Source: Saccharopolyspora shandongensis (lineage in GTDB: Bacteria; Actinomycetota; Actinomycetes; Mycobacteriales; Pseudonocardiaceae). Taken from it: DNA of 64,000 nucleotides. The notes under the pieces were generated by a model. The model had not been told where the DNA came from and did no database searches. It saw nothing but the letters and a program-made list of their open reading frames with translations. Shown piece by piece: positions 34,612 to 44,743 of this stretch. Every line of letters begins with the position of its first letter. Position 1 is the first letter of the stretch. The position numbers and the translations under genes are program-made. The stretch is from contig NZ_FNOK01000001.1 of assembly GCF_900106995.1 (NCBI RefSeq), positions 248,001 to 312,000 on the forward strand, given 5' to 3'.

Positions 34612-35598
34612 TCACAGGATGTTCGGCGCCGGCCCCATCTTGTTGAGGGCGTCGACGACCGTCCGCTCCTCGTAGACGAAGTGCTCCTCCAGGTCGGACG
34701 CCAGGACTTCCAGCCGCTCCCGCAGCTGCACCGGGTCGCTCTTGCCCGGCACGTAGCCCTCCACGAGCTGCCGGATCTCGTCCTGCAGCCGCGCCACCAC
34801 CTTGTGCTCCTCGCCCAGCTTCTCCAGATCCGGGGCGAGTTCGGGGTACTGCTGGGCCAGCATCGGGAAGGCACCCATGTCCTCGCCCGTGTGGTGCTCC
34901 TTCACGGCCGCGCAGAACTCCAGGCAGTGCGCGCGCATCTGCTCCGCCAGCCCGGGCTTCGCCCGCTCCAGCGTGGCGCCGTCCGCATCGCCGGCGATGA
35001 TCTCGTCCACCTGGGCGCGGAGCTCGGTGAGCTCCTTGCGGAGCCAGTCGTGGCCCTCCACCAGGAAATCGCCCAAGCCCCGCACCCGGTCGGTGCCGGA
35101 ATCCGATGTGGACTCCGCCGCCGGTTCCGGTTCCGCCCCGGCGATCGGCTCGGCGTCGGTCCGGCGCAGCGTGATGACCGGCAGCACGCGGGTGGTCTTC
35201 TCCTGGTACTCGCCCATGCCCGAGTCCTGCGCGACGACCCCGGCGAACAGCGCGTCGCGCTCGGCGCCGGTGGTGATGGTCGCGATCGCCTCGTAGGTCT
35301 CGGTGCCGGTCTCGACCGTCACCCGCGGGTTCTTCGCGATGTTGTGGTACCAGGCGGGGTTCTTCGGGCCGCCCATCGCCGACGCGACGACCAGCGGCTG
35401 CCCGTCGACCTCGAAGTAGCCCACCGGGCCCTCGCGGCGCCGGCCGGACTTGGCGCCGATCGTGGTCAGCACGACCAGCGACCAGCCCTCCATCCAGCCG
35501 CTGAGCTTGCCGTTGTTCTGCCTGAATTCCTCGACGACCTGCCGGTTGAACGCGCCTGCGTCGAAGTTGGCGTAGTCGTCGGTGTGTTCGTCGGTCAT
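34612..35598 (-). CDS. Fusion of F420-type nitroreductase (DDN family) and hemerythrin HHE domain
   Basis: The 328-residue protein has two parts. Residues ~1–150 are a deazaflavin-dependent nitroreductase-like domain (GWSLVVLTTIGAKSGRRREGPVGYFEVDG, which spans the F420 phosphate site, and NPAWYHNIAKNPRVTVETG). After an acidic Ala/Glu linker, residues ~170–320 form a hemerythrin-like helical bundle with HDWLRKEL, EHHTGED, EEHKVV and EEHFVYEE providing His/Glu ligands for a di-iron site. The ATG at 35598 follows GGAAGGA. A link between F420 redox chemistry and oxygen or nitric-oxide sensing by the di-iron site is conceivable; function in the cluster is unproven. Confidence 0.88.
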   Translation of the reverse strand: MTDEHTDDYANFDAGAFNRQVVEEFRQNNGKLSGWMEGWSLVVLTTIGAKSGRRREGPVGYFEVDGQPLVVASAMGGPKNPAWYHNIAKNPRVTVETGTETYEAIATITTGAERDALFAGVVAQDSGMGEYQEKTTRVLPVITLRRTDAEPIAGAEPEPAAESTSDSGTDRVRGLGDFLVEGHDWLRKELTELRAQVDEIIAGDADGATLERAKPGLAEQMRAHCLEFCAAVKEHHTGEDMGAFPMLAQQYPELAPDLEKLGEEHKVVARLQDEIRQLVEGYVPGKSDPVQLRERLEVLASDLEEHFVYEERTVVDALNKMGPAPNIL

Positions 35599-35949
35599 GC
35601 AGTCCTTCCAATGGGATCGGTTGATCGGAGGAGGAGCACCACCAGGAGACGACACGAAAAGAGCCCCGCAGGCCAGGAACGCTGGAGGGAAACGTCGTAC
35701 CGCAGGCGATTTACCGCAATAAGACGAGACCAGGTGCGAGACACGCAGAATCGTGCCGCAACTCAAAAGGTGGCTTAGAAGCCGCTACCTCCATGCGTAG
35801 GCCCATCCGGGGCGCACCGAAAGATTAGCAGCAGCCGACCACGCCCGCAAGGCGGGGCACCCCGGAAGCCGTCCGCACCCGGACCGCACGAAGCCCCGGA
35901 AACCATTCCGCCACAACGGTTTCCGGGGCTTCGTCGGCGAGCCGGTGGA
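35599..35949. other. Non-coding region with SnoaL-gene terminator
   Basis: These ~350 bases hold the promoter side of the DDN–hemerythrin gene and, at 35889–35933, a perfect 16-base stem with a 13-base loop (annotated separately). No convincing gene is seen. Confidence 0.5.
35889..35933 (-). terminator. Rho-independent-like hairpin after the SnoaL-like gene
   Basis: Arms CGAAGCCCCGGAAACC (35889–35904) and GGTTTCCGGGGCTTCG (35918–35933) are perfect complements around a 13-base loop. The hairpin stands 17 bases downstream of the stop of the leftward SnoaL-like gene. Confidence 0.85.
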
Positions 35950-36381
35950 TCAGCTCATCTGGTCGTGGTGCACCTGGCGGGAGCGGTTGCGCAGCTCACC
36001 GTCCTCGAACGCGAGCACGTCGCGCACCAGGCAGCTGGGGCCGACCACGGGCTCCTTGACGCCCGGCCGCGTGGTGAGCACCAGCGCGTAGAAGGTGGTG
36101 TCTAATAACCCGTCCTCCCGCGGCCGCACGTCGATCATGTTGAACCAGTGCCTGCGCTGCACCGGGTCGTTGTCGAACCGCTTGTTGAACCGCGTCAGTT
36201 CGGCCGTGATCCCGTCGTGGCCGTGGGCGGCGGGCTGCCCGGGCGTGTGCTGGAACTCGCCGTCGGCGGTGAACGTCGCGGCGTACTCCGCGAACCGGCA
36301 GCCGTCGAGCAGCTGGACCTGGCGCGCGTAATGCAGCTGGACGGCAGCGTAGAGCTCGGTGACGGTGGTAGTGCTGGTCAT
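35950..36381 (-). CDS. SnoaL/NTF2-like polyketide tailoring protein
   Basis: The 143-residue protein has the cone-shaped NTF2/SnoaL-like pattern: YAAVQLHYARQVQLLDGCRF, then FTADGEFQHTPGQPAAHG and a C-terminal VLAFEDGELRNRSRQVHHDQ. Members act as cyclases, hydroxylases or aldol catalysts in aromatic polyketide pathways, and actinorhodin and related clusters encode similar small proteins. Two consecutive TTA leucine codons (36108–36103) are present, rare in this DNA and usually a mark of bldA-dependent translation. The ATG follows a CCGGAGGAACC ribosome site. The exact step is unknown. Confidence 0.8.
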   Translation of the reverse strand: MTSTTTVTELYAAVQLHYARQVQLLDGCRFAEYAATFTADGEFQHTPGQPAAHGHDGITAELTRFNKRFDNDPVQRRHWFNMIDVRPREDGLLDTTFYALVLTTRPGVKEPVVGPSCLVRDVLAFEDGELRNRSRQVHHDQMS

Positions 36382-36429
36382 AGCTGGTTCCTCCGGAAAG
36401 ACTTCTTCGTTGTCAGAAATAACTTCGGA

Positions 36430-36608
36430 ATGAAGCTTGCTTGGCGGTGCGGGTAGCGGAACCTCAGACGCCGTCTGAACTCCGGGATCCCCGACTTGTG
36501 TATGCCCAATACGCGGCGCTGGGGCTGTCCTCGCCAGACGACGCCTGAGAACCCGCGGCGGTGCGAGCTGAGTCCCCCCACCGCATGCGGCTGACGCCGC
36601 ATTCTCAA
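36430..36608 (-). repeat. Dispersed repeat, copy B (inverted)
   Basis: On the − strand this segment matches copy A over most of ~180 bases, including GGTTCTCAGGCGTCGTCTGG and CGCGTATTGGGCATAC. Its palindromic words are at 36535–36547 and 36465–36477. It fills the gap between the MBL-fold cyclase and the SnoaL-like gene and is oriented towards the SnoaL-like start, about 45 bases away. Confidence 0.85.
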
Positions 36609-36627
36609 GACCCCTCAGGAAGGGAGA

Positions 36628-37569
36628 TCAGGCGTGGCAGACCAGCGGTCCGCCGTGGTAGTCGACCATCTCCTGGAAGACGACGCCCATCTCCTTGATG
36701 GCCGCGGCCATGTCCAGCGCCTCGCCGTGGGCGGCCAGCCGCTCCTCGGCGAACGCCCGGTGCAGGTTGGGGATCAGCCGCTCCGGCTCCAGGAACCCGG
36801 CGAACTCGCCCAGGTCCGCATCGCGCGCGACCTCGGCGGGCGTCGCCCCGGCGGCCACGCCGTCCCTGGCGAGTTCCTGGACCCACCGCAGGTACTTCTC
36901 GGTGCCGTCCAGCACCTCCGGGCCGCCGACCGGGCCGTGCCCGGCCACCACGGTGACCGGCTCGAAGGCGCGCAGCCGCTCGATCGCCCGCAGCGAACCG
37001 GAAACCGAGCCCAGCGGGCAGAACGGGGTCACGCCGGACATCACGATGTCGCCGGTGAACAGCACGCGCCGCTCCGGCACCCACACCACGGTGTCGTTGG
37101 TGCTGTGCGCCAGGCCGACGTGCACGAGCTCCGCGGTGAGCTCGCCGACCTGCAGCGTCAGGCCGTCCTGGTAGGTCGCGGTCGGCAGGGCCAGCTCGAT
37201 GCCGCCCCACTCCACGTCCGGCCACAGCTCGGTGAGGTGCAGGCCCGCCAGGTGCATCTCGCGGCGGGTCTCCCGGTGCGCGAACACCACCGCCTCCGGG
37301 AAGACGAAGTTGCCGAAGGTGTGGTCGCCGTGCGAATGCGTGTTGATGACCGCGAACGGGGGCCGCTCGGCGACGGCGAGAACCTGTTCGCGCAGCCGGC
37401 GCGCGCGGGCCTCGGTCGCCACGGTGTCCACCAGCGCGGCCGAACCACCGGAGATGAGGACGCCGGCGTTGTTCACGCACCAGCCGCCGGCGGGCTGGAC
37501 GTAGGCGTGGACGCCGTCGGCCACCTCCACCAGCTCGGGCCGGGCCGTCGTTGTCGCTGAAGCTGACAA
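36628..37569 (-). CDS. Metallo-β-lactamase-fold polyketide cyclase/thioesterase (ActIV-like)
   Basis: The 313-residue protein has the zinc motif THSHGDHTFGN (His78, His80, Asp82, His83), further ligands at GLAHSTNDT and FTGDIV, and VVAGHGPVGG. Aromatic clusters use this fold for second/third ring closure and release from the ACP (ActIV family). It fits downstream of the didomain aromatase/cyclase. It lies 28 bases after the SARP gene and may be co-transcribed with it. A general MBL hydrolase or resistance enzyme cannot be ruled out, but the context favours the cyclase. Confidence 0.85.
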   Translation of the reverse strand: MSASATTTARPELVEVADGVHAYVQPAGGWCVNNAGVLISGGSAALVDTVATEARARRLREQVLAVAERPPFAVINTHSHGDHTFGNFVFPEAVVFAHRETRREMHLAGLHLTELWPDVEWGGIELALPTATYQDGLTLQVGELTAELVHVGLAHSTNDTVVWVPERRVLFTGDIVMSGVTPFCPLGSVSGSLRAIERLRAFEPVTVVAGHGPVGGPEVLDGTEKYLRWVQELARDGVAAGATPAEVARDADLGEFAGFLEPERLIPNLHRAFAEERLAAHGEALDMAAAIKEMGVVFQEMVDYHGGPLVCHA

Positions 37570-37597
37570 GGCAAACTCCCAGGTGTCTCTAGGTATC

Positions 37598-38425
37598 TCA
37601 GACCGTCTCGGCGAGGCGCTGCTCGGACGCGAAGATCGACCGCAGCGGGATGTCGGCGGCGTTGGACAGCAGCGCCTGGTGCAGCTTCTGCAGGCGGCCG
37701 GACGGTTCGACGCCCAGCTCCCGGATCAGCGCCTGGCGCAGATCCCGGAACACCTGCAGCGCGCGCGGCGCCGACCCCGAGCGCTGGAAGGCGATCATCA
37801 GCAGCGCGGAGATGTTCTCGTCGGTGGGGTTCTCCGCCACCAGCTTGCGCAGTTCGGGGATGAGCATCGCGTGCTTGCCGAGGTAGAGGTCGGCGATGAT
37901 GCGCTGCTGGTGCACCCGCGCGCGGGCCTCCTCGATGCCGATGACCTCCATCGCGAGCATCCGGCCCATCGGCACGTCCATCAGCGCCTGGCCGCGCCAC
38001 AAATCCATCGCCTGCGCGAGGAATTTCGAGGCCGCCGCCGGGTCGCACTTCTCCAGCGCCGCGTCACCGCTGACCGCGAGCCGGTTGAATTCGACGAGGT
38101 CGAATGAACACGGCGTCGCCGTGAGCTGGTAGCCGTTGTAGCTCGTGGCGAGCAGATCCTTGGCCGTCCACGGCGAATCCGACGGCAGGGATTCCGCGAT
38201 CAGCCTCCGCAACTGCAGGACGTAGGTCTGCAGCGTGGTCGCCCCGCTGCGCGGAATGGCGTCGCCCCAGACCTCTTCCATCAGGGTGGAAACCGGCACC
38301 ACCCGGCCGCAGCGCAATGCCAGCAGTGCGAGGATTTGCCTCGGTTTTCCCGCCGTTGGTACGATCGACGCACTCCGCAGTCGTACCGTTAACGGCCCCA
38401 GCACGTTGATTTCTAATGACTGCAT
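37598..38425 (-). CDS. SARP-family pathway activator
   Basis: The 275-residue protein has an OmpR-like winged helix (residues ~1–100; LLALRCGRVVPVSTLMEEVWG) followed by a bacterial transcriptional activation domain (~101–250; YNGYQLTATPCSFDLVEFNRL). This is the layout of ActII-ORF4, RedD and DnrI, which switch on aromatic polyketide clusters by binding direct repeats near the −35 box. Codons 4 and 12 are both TTA (38416–38414, 38392–38390), so translation should depend on the bldA tRNA. The ATG at 38425 faces a long non-coding region. It is the only obvious cluster-wide regulator in the window. Confidence 0.95.
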   Translation of the reverse strand: MQSLEINVLGPLTVRLRSASIVPTAGKPRQILALLALRCGRVVPVSTLMEEVWGDAIPRSGATTLQTYVLQLRRLIAESLPSDSPWTAKDLLATSYNGYQLTATPCSFDLVEFNRLAVSGDAALEKCDPAAASKFLAQAMDLWRGQALMDVPMGRMLAMEVIGIEEARARVHQQRIIADLYLGKHAMLIPELRKLVAENPTDENISALLMIAFQRSGSAPRALQVFRDLRQALIRELGVEPSGRLQKLHQALLSNAADIPLRSIFASEQRLAETV

Positions 38426-39127
38426 TCTCAGTCGCCTATCCGACTAGAGCTGAACAAAGTACTTAACTTCCGGACATCGTCCCAGCAATGGCTGACATTC
38501 CCGCCGATAGCGCATTGATCGGCGGATATCGGACCTGTCCGACCGCGCTCCGCGCGCGTCACTTCCGGGCGTTATCAGCACCGGAAAAGCGCAGCGCGAA
38601 GCCCCCCTTTCCCGCATTCAACCAGTCGAGATGTCGCCAACGGATTTGGCGCGGCACTCGAACAGTTCTTTACCCAGATTTCACGGGATCATGTGCACCG
38701 GCCCGCTTGGCCCCCGGTCCAAATGTGAGCCGTCATCCGGCGGCGTGGCATACCCCAAACGGCCCATCGTTTACCCCAAAAGGCCTCGGTCGGCATACTC
38801 TTGGACCCTTCGCTCGTTACGACCGTCACTCCAGGAATCTATCATCGCAATTCACACTACAGGGGGAAACCGCGAGTGCACCGGTGACGACAAAGCGATC
38901 CTCAAGGCGCGCTCTAGCGGACACCAACACAAGATGCAAAAGACCAGGTCAGAGCCTTTTTGGCGGAGCTGACAGCAACCTTGGACGGCCGTTCGGCGCA
39001 TCTTTCTACTACTTTCGTATGTCCAGTAGTTCTGGAGGTTGAATCCGACGGTATCGGCTCTAGTGGAGTTCCAGCCGAGCGCGATGGAGTCGCCCCAATA
39101 TCGGCGGCAAGCGAAGGAGGCGACTCG
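38426..39127. promoter_or_regulatory. Long divergent control region SARP / ActVA5-like gene
   Basis: About 700 bases without a believable gene and with lower GC than the neighbours. It carries a direct repeat TACCCCAAA at 38751–38759 and 38772–38780, 21 bases apart (two helical turns), a candidate binding site for a regulator. An AAGGAGG ribosome site precedes the ATG at 39128. Open frames here are on DNA with atypical third positions and were not called. Confidence 0.55.
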
Positions 39128-40273
39128 ATGCCCGACCAATTCCCGTCGAACACCGGGATGGCCCGCGCCGCGCAGGAAGTCGCGGTGCTCGCGGCCCGGC
39201 ACGCCGACCGCGCGGAGCAGAACCGCGTGCTGGACCCGCAAGTGCTGCGATCGGTCGTGAACGCCGGATTCGCTCGCCATTTCGTGCCCGCCGAACACGG
39301 CGGGAACAACGGCACTTTCGCGGAGTTGGGTGCCGCGGTCCGCACCATCGGCGAGCGGTGCCCGGCCACGGCCTGGTGCGCCTCGATCGCCGCGAGCCTG
39401 GCCAGGATGGCCGCCTACCTGCCGGCCGAAGGCCGCAAGGAGATCTGGCAGCACGGGCCCGACGCGCTGGTGGTCGGCGCGATTTCGCCGCGGGGCAAGG
39501 CAAAACCGGAAGGCGACGGGTGGCGGCTGTCCGGCACCTGGTCCTACATCAGCGCCGTCGACCACTCCGACTGGGCGCTCGTGCTCGGCCTGGTGCCCGG
39601 CGACACCGGCCCGGAGCCGCGGCTGTTCGCGCTCCCCCGCGCCACGTACCGCATCGAGCCCACCTGGTCGGACATCGGGATGCGGGCGACCGGGAGCAAC
39701 ACCCTCATCGCCGAGGACGTCTTCGTGCCGGAGGCGCTGAGCGTGCCGGCCAGGAATCTGCACGAAGGCCGCGCGCCCGGCCTGGATTCGCGCTGCCACG
39801 CGGTGCCGCTGACGGCGGTGAACGGGCTCTTCTTCACCCTGCCCATCCTCGGGGCTGCGCGCGGCGCGTTGCGGCACTGGTCCGAGTACGCCGAGGAGAA
39901 GATCCGCGCAGCGGCGAAAGCACCCGGCCCAGGCCCCGGCCGGTCGTTCTACGAGGAGACGCTGGCCCGCTCCTCCGGCGAGATCGACGCCGCGCAGCTG
40001 CTGCTGGAGCGCGTCGCCGCGGTCGCAGATCTAGGCCCGGAGATCACGCCCGCGGAAACCGCCCGCAACCAGCGCGACTGCGCGTTCGTGGCGGATCTCC
40101 TCGTCGGCGCGGTGGATCGGCTGTTCCGCGCCTCGGGCACGAGTGGCCACAGCGTGCACAGCCCGCTGCAACGCTTCTGGCGCGACGTCCACTCGGCCTC
40201 CGGGCACGTGGTCCTCCAGTTCGGCCCCGCCGCAACCGCGTACGCGAACAGAACCCTCGACGTCACGCCCTGA
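39128..40273 (+). CDS. ActVA-ORF5-like flavin-dependent hydroxylase (acyl-CoA dehydrogenase fold)
   Basis: The 381-residue protein has the acyl-CoA dehydrogenase-like fold of two-component flavin monooxygenases. Blocks such as GFARHFVPAEHGG, RMAAYLPAEGR, SWSYI-type strands around WRLSGTWSYISAVDHSDWAL, MRATGSNTL and YEETLARSSGEIDAAQLLLERVA are those of ActVA-ORF5, which has the same length as I recall it. With a flavin reductase (ActVB in actinorhodin; none in this window) it hydroxylates the aromatic core to give the quinone. The ATG was chosen for the strong AAGGAGG site; the frame is open 56 codons further upstream without similarity. A terminator follows. Confidence 0.93.
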   Translation: MPDQFPSNTGMARAAQEVAVLAARHADRAEQNRVLDPQVLRSVVNAGFARHFVPAEHGGNNGTFAELGAAVRTIGERCPATAWCASIAASLARMAAYLPAEGRKEIWQHGPDALVVGAISPRGKAKPEGDGWRLSGTWSYISAVDHSDWALVLGLVPGDTGPEPRLFALPRATYRIEPTWSDIGMRATGSNTLIAEDVFVPEALSVPARNLHEGRAPGLDSRCHAVPLTAVNGLFFTLPILGAARGALRHWSEYAEEKIRAAAKAPGPGPGRSFYEETLARSSGEIDAAQLLLERVAAVADLGPEITPAETARNQRDCAFVADLLVGAVDRLFRASGTSGHSVHSPLQRFWRDVHSASGHVVLQFGPAATAYANRTLDVTP

Positions 40274-40290
40274 ACAACCCCAGCACAACG

Positions 40291-40323
40291 ATGAGGGGCC
40301 TGCCGATTCGGCAGGCCCCTCAT
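40291..40323. terminator. Bidirectional hairpin at the right edge of the polyketide cluster
   Basis: The 33-base sequence has 16-base complementary arms (from ATGAGGGGCCTGCCGA) around a single-base centre. It separates the ActVA5-like gene from the convergent suf operon and marks the functional edge of the cluster. Confidence 0.85.
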
Positions 40324-40341
40324 CAGTTCAGAAGACCAAGA

Positions 40342-40752
40342 TCAGACGGTGAATCCGAGGGCTCGCAGCTGTTCGCGGCCTTCCTCGGTGATCTTCTCCG
40401 GGCCCCACGGCGGCATCCACACCCAGTTGATGCGGAAGTCGTCGACCAGTCCGCCGCCCGGACCGGTGGTCAGCGCGGCGCGCGCCTGGTCCTCGATGAC
40501 GTCGGTCAGCGGGCAGGCCGCCGACGTCAGCGTCATGTCGACGGTCGCCGTGTTGTCCTGGTCCACCCGGATGTCGTAGACCAGGCCGAGGTCGACGACG
40601 TTGATCCCCAGCTCGGGGTCGACGACGTCGCGCAGGGCCTCCTCGACGTCTTCCAGCGCGGCTACCTCGGCGGCCGGCGCGGCCTGCTCGGGCAACGCCT
40701 CGGCGCTGCGGGCCACGTCGGTTTCCTCCTGCACCGGGGCTTGCTCGCTCAT
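40342..40752 (-). CDS. sufT: SufT-like Fe–S assembly protein (MIP18/DUF59)
   Basis: The 136-residue protein has a ~40-residue Ala/Glu-rich N-terminus followed by the DUF59 domain with VVDPELGINVVDLGLVYDI and the reactive Cys in SAACPLTDVIEDQ. It helps mature Fe–S proteins and closes the suf operon, as in other actinobacteria. A 210-base gap separates it from sufU; that gap holds only short G/C-poor stretches and no convincing gene. Confidence 0.9.
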   Translation of the reverse strand: MSEQAPVQEETDVARSAEALPEQAAPAAEVAALEDVEEALRDVVDPELGINVVDLGLVYDIRVDQDNTATVDMTLTSAACPLTDVIEDQARAALTTGPGGGLVDDFRINWVWMPPWGPEKITEEGREQLRALGFTV

Positions 40753-40962
40753 GCCAGTTCCGCCTCTCCGCGTTTCACAGTTGTGGTTGCGTCCGGCTCA
40801 ATCTCGCGTTTCGCAGTTTCCCGTGGCTGGTTCGCGTCACGTTCCCCTGAGGTGCGGTTGAGGAGGACTCGGGTTGACACAGGGCTGCTCATGACGCCTC
40901 CACGGTGATCTGCGGGACACCCGCACCCGGTCGGCTCACATGAGCGCGGAAGAGATTGTCGC

Positions 40963-41418
40963 TCATGACGCCTCCACGACCACGCGCGACACCGCGTCCT
41001 TGAAAGCCATCCAACCCAGCAGCGCGCACTTCACGCGCATCGGGTACTTCGCCACTCCCGCGAACGCGACGCCGTCTTCCAGCACGTCCTCGTCCGGTTC
41101 GATCTTGCCGCGGCCGTGCATCAGTTCGCTGAACGCGGCCTCGGTGGTGAGCGCCTCCCGCAGCGGCTTGCCGACGACCAGATCGGTGAGCACCGACACC
41201 GACGCCTGGCTGATCGAACAACCCTGCCCCGAGTAGGACACGTCGTCGACGACCGCGTCGGTGTCCGTGCCCGTCAACCGCACCCGGAGCGTGACCTCGT
41301 CGCCGCAGGTGGGGTTCACCTGGAACGACTCGGCGTCGAACGGTTCCCGCAGGCCGTGCCGGTGCGGTTTCCGGTAGTGGTCCAGGATGATCTCCTGGTA
41401 CATCTGCTCAAGCTGCAT
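40963..41418 (-). CDS. sufU: SufU-type sulfur transfer protein
   Basis: The 151-residue IscU-like protein has the three zinc/sulfur cysteines in NPTCGDEV, GQGCSIS and VKCALLGW, with the Asp after the first cysteine that is typical of zinc-binding SufU. It accepts persulfide from SufS for Fe–S assembly on SufBCD. It starts with ATG 24 bases after sufS. The C-terminal tail is of normal length. Confidence 0.95.
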   Translation of the reverse strand: MQLEQMYQEIILDHYRKPHRHGLREPFDAESFQVNPTCGDEVTLRVRLTGTDTDAVVDDVSYSGQGCSISQASVSVLTDLVVGKPLREALTTEAAFSELMHGRGKIEPDEDVLEDGVAFAGVAKYPMRVKCALLGWMAFKDAVSRVVVEAS

Positions 41419-41442
41419 GAAGAGTTCTCCGGCAGTCCCGGA

Positions 41443-43502
<2,060 letters not shown>

Positions 43503-43542
43503 GTTCTTCTTCGTTCTCCTGGTCAGTGCGAAAGCTCTTGGG

Positions 43543-44742
43543 TCAGGCGCCTACGACGGCGAGTTCTTCCTCGATCGCGGCCTCCAGCCGCTCCCGGACC
43601 TCGGGCACGGTGATCTTCTGCAGCAGCTCGCCGAAGAAGCCCCGCACCACCAGGCGCCGGGCCTGGTCCTGCGGGATGCCCCGGGCCTGCAGGTAGAACA
43701 GCTGCTCGTCGTCGAAGCGGCCGGTGGCGCTGGCGTGCCCGGCGCCCTCGATCTCGCCGGTCTCGATCTCCAGGTTCGGCACCGAGTCGGCCCGCGCACC
43801 CTCGGTCAGCACCAGGTTGCGGTTGAGCTCGTAGGTGTCGGTGCCCTCGGCCGCGGCCCGGATCAGCACGTCGCCGATCCACACCGAGTGCGCGCCGTCG
43901 CCCTGCAGCGCGCCCTTGTAGAGCACGTTGCTGCGGCAGTTCGGCACCGCGTGGTCCACCAGCATCCGGTGCTCCAGGTGCTGGCCCGCGTCGGCGAAGT
44001 ACAGGCCGAGCAGCTCGGCGTCGCCGCCCTTGTCGCCGTAGGTGATGGTCGTGTTGACCCGCACCAGGTCGCCGCCGAGGGTGACGGCGAGGTGCCGGAA
44101 CACCGCGTCGCGGCCCAGGTAGGCGTGCTCGGAGCTGACCTGCGTGGCGTCGTCGGCCCAGTCGTGCACCGACACCACGCGCAGCTGCGCGCCGTCGCCG
44201 GCGACGAACTCGACGTTGTCGCCCAGCGTGCCGGAGCCGCGGTAGTCGACCACCACGACGGCCTCGGCGAACTGCTCGGCGCGGATCTGCAGGTGCCCGA
44301 AGGCGACCTGGCCCTCGCCCGGGCCGTGCACCGTGACGGTGATCGGGCCCTCGGGCTTGGTGTCCTTCGGGACCGTCACGACCGTGGCCTCGGTGAAGGA
44401 GCTCCAGGCCTGCGCGGCGATGCGGTCGGACGGAATGCCGCCGTTGCCGATCCGCGCGTCGTCGCGGCCCACGGTCTCCACGGTCGCGCCGTCACCGGTG
44501 ACCTCGACCTTGATGTTGCCGGTCGCGACGGCGGTGCCGTTGTGCAGGCCCTTGAGCCGCTTCATCGGCGTGAAGCGCCAGTCCTCCTCGCGGCCGCCGG
44601 GGACCTCGAAGGCCTCGACGTCGTAGGACGTGAAGCGCGCCCCGCGGGACGACTGGGGGATGCCCGTGCCGCCACCGTGCGAGTGCTCGGTGAGGCCGTT
44701 TTGGGCAGCCAAGGGCTGCGAGTCCGTCTTGGTGGTGCTCAT
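43543..44742 (-). CDS. sufD: Fe–S assembly scaffold protein SufD
   Basis: The 399-residue protein has the SufB/D β-helix core with GSGTLGDNVEFVAGDGAQLRVVSV and the C-terminal FDDEQLFYLQARGIPQDQARRL. It pairs with SufB and SufC to build clusters. It starts one base after the sufB stop. Length and order are normal for the actinobacterial suf operon. Confidence 0.95.
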   Translation of the reverse strand: MSTTKTDSQPLAAQNGLTEHSHGGGTGIPQSSRGARFTSYDVEAFEVPGGREEDWRFTPMKRLKGLHNGTAVATGNIKVEVTGDGATVETVGRDDARIGNGGIPSDRIAAQAWSSFTEATVVTVPKDTKPEGPITVTVHGPGEGQVAFGHLQIRAEQFAEAVVVVDYRGSGTLGDNVEFVAGDGAQLRVVSVHDWADDATQVSSEHAYLGRDAVFRHLAVTLGGDLVRVNTTITYGDKGGDAELLGLYFADAGQHLEHRMLVDHAVPNCRSNVLYKGALQGDGAHSVWIGDVLIRAAAEGTDTYELNRNLVLTEGARADSVPNLEIETGEIEGAGHASATGRFDDEQLFYLQARGIPQDQARRLVVRGFFGELLQKITVPEVRERLEAAIEEELAVVGA

Positions 44743-44743
44743 C

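Noticed and set aside
38488..39042. A 184-codon + strand frame upstream of the ActVA5-like gene
   Set aside because: No family pattern, atypical third positions and position in a divergent promoter region; treated as non-coding.
40889..41221. A separate small gene between sufT and sufU
   Set aside because: The − strand frame is mostly a frame-shifted shadow of sufU; no start signal or family similarity.
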